The translations under genes and the position numbers were made by a program. From contig NZ_JACKUK010000041.1 of the NCBI RefSeq assembly GCF_025822765.1, positions 1 to 64,000 of the forward strand: a stretch of DNA of 64,000 bases, given 5' to 3'. The notes under the pieces are model-generated. The model was given only the letters and a program-made list of their open reading frames with translations. It made no database searches and was not told the origin of the DNA. This DNA comes from Mycobacterium barrassiae. GTDB taxonomy: Bacteria; Actinomycetota; Actinomycetes; Mycobacteriales; Mycobacteriaceae. Shown here piece by piece: positions 58,584-64,000 of the stretch (within the stretch, counting starts at the first letter, position 1; the number at the start of each line of letters is the position of its first letter).

Positions 58584-59441
58584 TCAGTCCAGCGCCATAT
58601 CCTTGCGGAACTTACGCATACCGTCGATCTTCTCGTCCAGTGAAGCCTGCGGTCCGGTGTAGAACATCCACGGCATCGTGATGATGCCGTCGATTCCGCC
58701 CTCGCGCGCGCGGTCGTAGTGCTCGGGGGTGAATGCGTCGGTCAACGGTGTGATGACGACGAAATCGTCCATCGTCAGCCCGTTTTCGGTACGCAGCTCG
58801 CGGAGCTTGTCGATCCGCTCGATCGCCCGGTCGGTGGTGATCAGATCGCCGATCCAGCCGTCGTGACGGGCGGCGCGACGCAGCGCGATGTCCGACAGCC
58901 CACCAACGAATATCGGGATGTGCGGTGGCGTCGGCTCCATCTCCAGCCGCGGCGTCTGGTAGAACTCGCCGTCGAACTCCGTCCAGCCCGGCTTCCAGAG
59001 TTCCTTCATCAACTCGAGCATCTCGTCGGTGCGCTTGCCCCGGCGGGCGAACTGCTGCCCCATCAGGGTGAACTCTTCCTCGCACCAGCCGACACCGATG
59101 CCGAGTTCCAGCCGGCCACCGGCCAGATACGCAGCCGTGCCAATGGACTTCGCCGCCGAGTACGGGTCGCGCATCGCGGGCAGGTAGACGGTCGTGACAA
59201 ACCGCAGTCGACTCGTCACTGTCGCCAGCGCGCCGATCAGCACCCACGGGTCGGGCCAGTCGGTGAAGGCCTCCCACCGCCGCTTCCCGTCCTTGGTGTA
59301 GGGATACGGCGTCTTCAGCGTCTCGAGATTGACCACGTGATCGGGGATGCCGACGCCGTCGTATCCGAGATCGTCTGCAGCCTTGGCGATTTCGACGGCT
59401 TCTTTGGTTTCCAAGAAGGCCAGGCTGATATAGATCGTCAT
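58584..59441 (-). CDS. LLM-class F420-dependent oxidoreductase
   Basis: A 285-residue luciferase-like (TIM-barrel) protein. It contains YDGVGIPDHVVNLETLKTPY, GRLELGIGVGWCEEEF and PPHIPIFVGGLSDIALRRAA, characteristic of mycobacterial F420-dependent enzymes. Substrate is not deducible. The ATG at 59439-59441 overlaps the thioesterase stop (ATGA), so both are translated together; the frame is open further upstream through the thioesterase gene but without homology. An FMN-dependent activity cannot be excluded. Confidence 0.88.
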   Translation of the reverse strand: MTIYISLAFLETKEAVEIAKAADDLGYDGVGIPDHVVNLETLKTPYPYTKDGKRRWEAFTDWPDPWVLIGALATVTSRLRFVTTVYLPAMRDPYSAAKSIGTAAYLAGGRLELGIGVGWCEEEFTLMGQQFARRGKRTDEMLELMKELWKPGWTEFDGEFYQTPRLEMEPTPPHIPIFVGGLSDIALRRAARHDGWIGDLITTDRAIERIDKLRELRTENGLTMDDFVVITPLTDAFTPEHYDRAREGGIDGIITMPWMFYTGPQASLDEKIDGMRKFRKDMALD

Positions 59442-60070
59442 CCGGCGTCCCTCGCCCACGCCGGCCGGATGAACACACCCTCGGCCTCGACCGTCGCGCC
59501 GTTGGCGTCCTTCAGATAGCCACGCGCGAAGGTCTTGACTCCTTCGACCCGTTCCACGAAGGCCTCCGCGCGCAGATCGCCCAGGGGCGTGCCGCGCAGA
59601 TAGCGCAGCGAGATCGTGCCGGTGAACTTCGGCTGGGTCAGCCCTTCGCTGGCGGCCTCGCCCAGAATGTGGTCGAGAACAAGGGCGCAGATGCCGCCAT
59701 GCACCCATCCGGGTGGGCCTTCGTAGGCGCCGGACAGCGTGAACTCGCTCCAGCACTGCCCGTCATCCTCGTGATGGATGACCATCGGCGGTGCGATCGC
59801 ATTCCGCAGTCCGACAGCGGGATTCGCCCATGCGAGCGGCCGCCCGGTGGCCTCGTGAACCAGCGTCGATTTCGCGCGTTGCTTGCTCTCGAGGACTTCG
59901 GCGACCGCTTCGATCCTGTCCTGGGCGTCGCGGACGGTGTCCTCGTCGGCCTCGGTGTGCAGACCGGCCTCGATGAGCCTGCGCAACGAGTCTGTCAACG
60001 GTCCGTAGAGCGCCCGCTGGCGCTCGTACTCCTCGTCGCTGATCAGGTCGAACCCAAAATCCATGCTCAT
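59438..60070 (-). CDS. PaaI-like hot-dog thioesterase
   Basis: A 210-residue protein. The hot-dog domain (about 95-205) has GPPGWVHGGICALVLDHILGEA, the helix-bearing motif of PaaI/4HBT thioesterases, then TGTISLRYLRGTPLGDLRAEA. The N-terminal 90 residues are mainly helical and charged. It probably hydrolyses an acyl-CoA; coupling with an F420-type oxidoreductase suggests a lipid or xenobiotic degradation step, which is inference. An ATG two codons later is an alternative start. Confidence 0.86.
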   Translation of the reverse strand: MSMDFGFDLISDEEYERQRALYGPLTDSLRRLIEAGLHTEADEDTVRDAQDRIEAVAEVLESKQRAKSTLVHEATGRPLAWANPAVGLRNAIAPPMVIHHEDDGQCWSEFTLSGAYEGPPGWVHGGICALVLDHILGEAASEGLTQPKFTGTISLRYLRGTPLGDLRAEAFVERVEGVKTFARGYLKDANGATVEAEGVFIRPAWARDAG

Positions 60071-60108
60071 CCGCTACGCCCGATCATTCACCGTGTCACT
60101 CACCGTGC

Positions 60109-63075
60109 TCATTCACCGAAAACCTTTCGTACCACCGCTTTTGCCCGCCGCGTCACGCGCAGATAGTTGTCGAGGAACTCGCCACCGTCGTCGTTGTGCC
60201 AGCCGGCGGCCAGTGCCACCGCGTTGAGCTGACGGCCAGGACCGGGCAGCTGGTCGGTGGGCTTACCGCGCACCAGCACCAGCGCGTTGCGCGCCCGTGT
60301 CGCCGTCAGCCAGGCCTCGCGCAGCAGTTCGACGTCGCTCTCGGCGATCAGCTCGGCCGCACCGATCGCATTCAACGCCTCCAACGTCGAAGTGCAGTGC
60401 AGCGCAGGCACTTTATGTGCATGCCGCAGCTGCAGCAGCTGCACCGTCCACTCGATGTCGGCCAGCCCGCCGCGCCCCAGCTTGGTGTGCGTGTTGGGGT
60501 CCGCGCCCCGAGGCAGCCGCTCGGCGTCAATGCGCGCCTTGATCCGCCGGATCTCCTGAACCGCCTCCTGCGAAACACCGCCAGAGGGATAGCGGGTCTT
60601 GTCGATCATCAACAGGAACCGCTCCCCCAGATCGGGATCGCCTGCGACGCGGTGGGCCCGCAGCAGCGCCTGCACTTCCCATGTCTGCGCGTACTTCTCG
60701 TAGTACGCCTCGTAGGAGGCGAGCGTCCGCACCAGCGGGCCGTTGCGTCCCTCCGGCCGCAGGTTGGCGTCGATCTCCAACGGCGGGTCCGACGACGGAG
60801 TGCCCAGCAGCGTGCGCACCTTCTCCGCCACCGACACCGACCACTTGACCGCCACCGACTCCTCGACGCCCTCGTTCGGTTCGCACACGAACATGACGTC
60901 GGCGTCGGAGCCGTAACCCAGTTCGGCGCCGCCGAGGCGACCCATCCCGATCACCGCGATGCGGGCAGGCACACCGTCCTCGCCGGTGTTGTCGCGGATC
61001 ACCGCTTCGAGGGCGGCCTGCAACACCGCCACCCACACCGACGTCAGAGCACGGCACACATCGGTCACCTCGAGCATGCCCAGCAGATCGGCCGAGGCGA
61101 TCCTGGCCAACTCCCGACGGCGCAGCGTGCGCGCCGCGGCGATCGCCCGTGCCGGCTCGGAATGCCGGCCCGCCGACGCCACCAGCGCGCGGCCCACCGC
61201 TTCGGGCTCCACATCGCACAACTTCGGTCCGTTGGGCCCGTCGGCGTACAACTGGATGACCTCAGGTGCCCGCATCAACAGCTCGGGAACGTAGGCCGAC
61301 GTGCCGAGCACGCGCATCAAGCGTTTGGCCACCGCGCCCTCGTCGCGCAGCGTCGCCAGGTACCAGCGCGCATCGGACAGTGCTTCGCTGATGCGCCGGT
61401 ACGACAGCAGACCCGCGTCCGGGTCGGGAGTGTCCGACAGCCAATCCAGCAGTGTCGGCAGCAGCACCCGTTGAACCTGTCCACGGCGGCCGCTATCACC
61501 GATCAACGCCCGCAGATGTGTCAGTGCGCTCTGCGGCCCCTCGTAGCCCAGCGCGGCCAACTGACGTTCGGCGGCCTCGGCGCTCAGCCCTTCCGGAATA
61601 CCAAACGCGCCAACCGATTCCAGCAGCGGCTGATAGAAGAGCTTGGCGTGCAGCCGGGACACCCGCATGTTCTGCCGCTTGAGCTCTTCGCGCAGCACCC
61701 CGAGGGCGTCGTGGGTGCCGTCGGGACGGATGTGGGCGGCCCGCGCCAGCCAGCGCAACGCCTCGTCGTCGTTCTCGTCGGGCAGGATGTGCGTGCGCTT
61801 GAGTCGCTGCAGTTGCAGCCGGTGCTCCAACAGCCGCAGAAATTCGTAGGACGCCGTCAGGTTCGCCGCATCGTCGCGCCCGATGTAGCCCCCCGCGCTC
61901 AGCGCGGCCAGCGCGTCGACCGTCGATGCCACGTGCAGCGATTCGTCGTTGCGGCCGTGCACCATCTGCAGCAGCTGGACCGCGAACTCGACGTCGCGCA
62001 GCCCGCCGGTGCCCAGTTTGATCTCGCGGGTCCGCATCCCCGCGGGCACGTTCTCGACGACGCGGCGGCGCATCGCCTGCACTTCGGAGACGAAGTCCTC
62101 GCGCTCGCATGCCGTCCACACCATCGGCATCAGCGCGTCGATGTACTGCTTGCCCAGTTCGGCGTCGCCGGCCGCGGGCCGGGCCTTCATCAACGCCTGG
62201 AACTCCCACGTCTTGGCCCACCGCTGGTAGTAGGCGACATGCGAGTCCAACGTTCGCACCAGCTGGCCGCGCTTTCCTTCGGGACGCAAAGCCGCGTCCA
62301 CTTCGAAGAACGCGTCGGCGGCGAACCGCATCATCTCGCCGGCCACCCGCGTCGCCGTCGCGAGATTGTCGTTGGCGTCCTCCGCCACGAAGATCACGTC
62401 GACGTCGCTGACGTAGTTCAGCTCGCGCGCACCGCACTTGCCCATCGCGATGACGGCCAACCGTGGCGGCGACTCGGTACAGCCCACCGTCTTGCACGCC
62501 ACGGTCAGGGCGGCGCCGAGTGCGGCATCGGCGAGGTCGGACAGATGCTCACCGATGGTCGGGAACGGCATGACGGGTTCGTTCTCCACGACCGGCGCCA
62601 GGTCCAGGCCCGCGAGTACCAGCAGCCGGTCGCGGTACAGCCGTTGCAGCGGTTGCCGCGCTTCCGTTGCGTTGGTTGTCTTTTCGGCCGCGTCGCCGAA
62701 CAGGGTGCGTAGATCGTCGGCCGACGGCAGTGTCACCTTTCCGGCCAGCAGGCGCCAGCTGCCGGGGTGTGCGACCAGATGGTCACCGAGCGCCAGCGAC
62801 GAGCCGAGGATGCCGAACAGCCGGCCCCGCAGTGCGCGGTCGGTGGGCAGTTCCTGCTTCAACTCGTTCCAGTCGTCGCCCAACGCGTCGGCGAGGCGCA
62901 CGATCGCCGCCAGTGCGGTGTCGGCGTCGGGAGCGCGCGACAGCGACCACAACAACTCGACGTGGTCGTCGGTGTTCCAGCCCAGCCGCTCAAGGTCGGT
63001 AGGCGCGGAGGGTTCGACCAGTCCGAGTCGTCCAACGCTTGGCAGCTTCGGGCGCTGCGTCGCGGGTTTGGCCAC
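60109..63075 (-). CDS. glnE: Bifunctional glutamine synthetase adenylyltransferase/adenylyl-removing enzyme
   Basis: A 988-residue GlnE. Two nucleotidyltransferase domains are visible: the N-terminal adenylyl-removing domain with Asp224 and Asp226 in [11 protein letters not shown], and the C-terminal adenylyltransferase domain with [11 protein letters not shown] after MGRLGGAEL. Each is followed by a helical GlnD/PII-uridylyltransferase-associated region ([11 protein letters not shown] and [11 protein letters not shown]). It modifies Tyr406 of GlnA1 in response to nitrogen status. GTG start with TAACGT 6 bases upstream. It lies 34 bases downstream of glnA2. Confidence 0.96.
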   Translation of the reverse strand: MAKPATQRPKLPSVGRLGLVEPSAPTDLERLGWNTDDHVELLWSLSRAPDADTALAAIVRLADALGDDWNELKQELPTDRALRGRLFGILGSSLALGDHLVAHPGSWRLLAGKVTLPSADDLRTLFGDAAEKTTNATEARQPLQRLYRDRLLVLAGLDLAPVVENEPVMPFPTIGEHLSDLADAALGAALTVACKTVGCTESPPRLAVIAMGKCGARELNYVSDVDVIFVAEDANDNLATATRVAGEMMRFAADAFFEVDAALRPEGKRGQLVRTLDSHVAYYQRWAKTWEFQALMKARPAAGDAELGKQYIDALMPMVWTACEREDFVSEVQAMRRRVVENVPAGMRTREIKLGTGGLRDVEFAVQLLQMVHGRNDESLHVASTVDALAALSAGGYIGRDDAANLTASYEFLRLLEHRLQLQRLKRTHILPDENDDEALRWLARAAHIRPDGTHDALGVLREELKRQNMRVSRLHAKLFYQPLLESVGAFGIPEGLSAEAAERQLAALGYEGPQSALTHLRALIGDSGRRGQVQRVLLPTLLDWLSDTPDPDAGLLSYRRISEALSDARWYLATLRDEGAVAKRLMRVLGTSAYVPELLMRAPEVIQLYADGPNGPKLCDVEPEAVGRALVASAGRHSEPARAIAAARTLRRRELARIASADLLGMLEVTDVCRALTSVWVAVLQAALEAVIRDNTGEDGVPARIAVIGMGRLGGAELGYGSDADVMFVCEPNEGVEESVAVKWSVSVAEKVRTLLGTPSSDPPLEIDANLRPEGRNGPLVRTLASYEAYYEKYAQTWEVQALLRAHRVAGDPDLGERFLLMIDKTRYPSGGVSQEAVQEIRRIKARIDAERLPRGADPNTHTKLGRGGLADIEWTVQLLQLRHAHKVPALHCTSTLEALNAIGAAELIAESDVELLREAWLTATRARNALVLVRGKPTDQLPGPGRQLNAVALAAGWHNDDGGEFLDNYLRVTRRAKAVVRKVFGE

Positions 63076-63081
63076 GGCTCG

Positions 63082-63087
63082 ACGTTA
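63082..63087 (-). promoter_or_regulatory. Candidate leaderless -10 box (glnE)
   Basis: On the minus strand TAACGT ends 6 bases before the GTG start of glnE at 63075, in the 34-base gap after glnA2. No Shine-Dalgarno sequence. It allows glnE to be expressed apart from glnA2. Confidence 0.5.
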
Positions 63088-63109
63088 GCGCACGGGCGCG
63101 GGAGCTCGG

Positions 63110-64000
63110 TTACAGAGAGAGGTATGCCTTGAGCTCGAACGGCGTCACGTGGCTGCGGTAGTTCTCCCACTCAGCCCGCTTGTTGCGCAGGAAGTAGTCG
63201 AAGACATGCTCCCCCAACGCTTCCGCGACCAGTTCGGAGTTCTCCATCTCGCTCAGCGCCACCCCGAGGCTGCCTGGCAGCTCCTTGTAGCCCATCGCGC
63301 GGCGTTCCTCAGGCGTGAGGTTCCAGACGTTGTCCTCGGCCTGCGGGCCCAGCACGTAGTTCTTCTCGATGCCACGCAGACCCGCGGCCAGCAGCACGGC
63401 GAAGGTGAGGTACGGGTTGCACGCCGAGTCGGGGCTGCGCACCTCGACGCGTCGCGACGAGGCCTTGCGCGGCGTGTACATCGGCACCCGCACCAGCGCC
63501 GAGCGGTTGGCGGCTCCCCAGGACGCCGCGGTCGGCGCCTCGCCGCCGTGGACCAGTCGCTTGTAGGAGTTCACCCACTGATTGGTGACGGCGCTGATCT
63601 CGTTGGCGTGCTCGAGGATTCCCGCGATGAAGGACTTGGCGACGTCGGAGAGCTGCAACACGTCGTCGGGGCTGTGGAATGCGTTCGTCTCGCCCTCGAA
63701 CAGGCTCATATGGGTGTGCATCGCCGAGCCGGGATGGTCCGAGAACGGTTTGGGCATGAACGAGGCGCGCACCCCGTCGCCGAGGGCGACCTCCTTGACG
63801 ACGTAGCGGAACGTCATGACGTTGTCGGCCATCGACAGCGCGTCGGCGTAGCGCAGGTCGATCTCCTGCTGGCCGGGCGCGCCCTCGTGGTGGCTGAACT
63901 CCACCGAGATGCCCATCTGCTCGAGCGCGTCGATGGCGTGGCGGCGGAAGTTCGGCGCGGCGTCGTGCACGGCCTGGTCGAAGTAGCCGCCGTTGTCCGC
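63110..64000 (-). CDS. glnA2: Glutamine synthetase GlnA2, 3' part
   Basis: The last 296 residues of a type I glutamine synthetase; the frame stays open to the window edge (beginning ADNGGYFDQAVHDAAPN), so the start is outside. Recognisable parts are VEFSHHEGAPGQQEIDLRYADAL, MPKPFSDHPGSAMHTHMSL (ATP-binding region) and NRSALVRVPMYTP. It lacks the [10 protein letters not shown] adenylylation motif of GlnA1; the corresponding region reads VWNLTPEERRAMGYKELP. This places it in the GSI-alpha-like GlnA2 group (Rv2222c), not regulated by GlnE in the same manner. Confidence 0.95.
   Translation of the reverse strand, partial: ADNGGYFDQAVHDAAPNFRRHAIDALEQMGISVEFSHHEGAPGQQEIDLRYADALSMADNVMTFRYVVKEVALGDGVRASFMPKPFSDHPGSAMHTHMSLFEGETNAFHSPDDVLQLSDVAKSFIAGILEHANEISAVTNQWVNSYKRLVHGGEAPTAASWGAANRSALVRVPMYTPRKASSRRVEVRSPDSACNPYLTFAVLLAAGLRGIEKNYVLGPQAEDNVWNLTPEERRAMGYKELPGSLGVALSEMENSELVAEALGEHVFDYFLRNKRAEWENYRSHVTPFELKAYLSL

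Noticed and set aside
60196-62712. Open frame of 838 codons on the plus strand opposite glnE
   Set aside because: glnE is certain from its two nucleotidyltransferase domains; the opposite frame is Arg/Gln/His-rich with no recognisable domain and comes from the high GC content.

Overview
The window is GC-rich DNA from a mycobacterium, most likely a rapid grower of the Mycolicibacterium group. Gene order over 1-38.8 kb and 60-64 kb follows the M. tuberculosis Rv2188c-Rv2222c block as I remember it: pimB', ripC, trpD, ctaE-qcrCAB, mmpS3, ctaF-ctaC, asnB, adoK, cobTS, ilvE, gcvT, adenylate cyclase, pepB, ephD, dlaT, lipB-lipA, glnA1, glnE, glnA2. The species call is an inference from synteny and protein similarity only.

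Core part (1-38.8 kb). Envelope genes (pimB', a putative metalloprotease, ripC) come first, then a DEDDh exonuclease/GIY-YIG protein overlapping trpD tail to tail. The respiratory block follows: cytochrome c oxidase subunits (ctaE, ctaF, ctaC) and the bc1 complex (qcrC-qcrA-qcrB, overlapping start and stop codons), with mmpS3 among them. Next are nucleotide, amino-acid and cofactor genes (asnB, adoK, an A-type Fe-S carrier, cobU-cobT-cobS, ilvE, gcvT, pepB), then ephD, the dlaT-epimerase-lipB-lipA lipoate block, and glnA1 behind a well-formed four-box GlnR site. At least a dozen genes outside the island have a TANNNT-like hexamer ending 6-8 bases before the start codon, as expected for leaderless transcripts.

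Island (about 39.1-57.5 kb). Between glnA1 and glnE lies about 18.5 kb with no counterpart in the M. tuberculosis order I know. Parts are visibly less GC-rich. It encodes a GalE-like epimerase, a polysaccharide deacetylase, four GT4 glycosyltransferases, a GDP-mannose dehydrogenase (AlgD-like) paired with a polysaccharide lyase, two methyltransferases, a Wzz-like protein, a Wzy-like polymerase with its own C-terminal Wzz-like module, a Wzx-like flippase and a BcsB-like periplasmic protein. Together they look like a nearly complete machine for making, flipping, polymerising and trimming a uronic-acid-containing surface polysaccharide. No initiating sugar-phosphate transferase is present in the window. 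The island holds a truncated glycosyltransferase fragment and ends beside a frameshifted doxX copy.

Right flank (58-64 kb). An intact doxX, an F420-type oxidoreductase overlapping a PaaI-like thioesterase, then glnE and the 3' part of glnA2, which runs off the window. No tRNA, rRNA, CRISPR array, transposase or integrase was seen. Bases 1-118 hold no recognisable gene.
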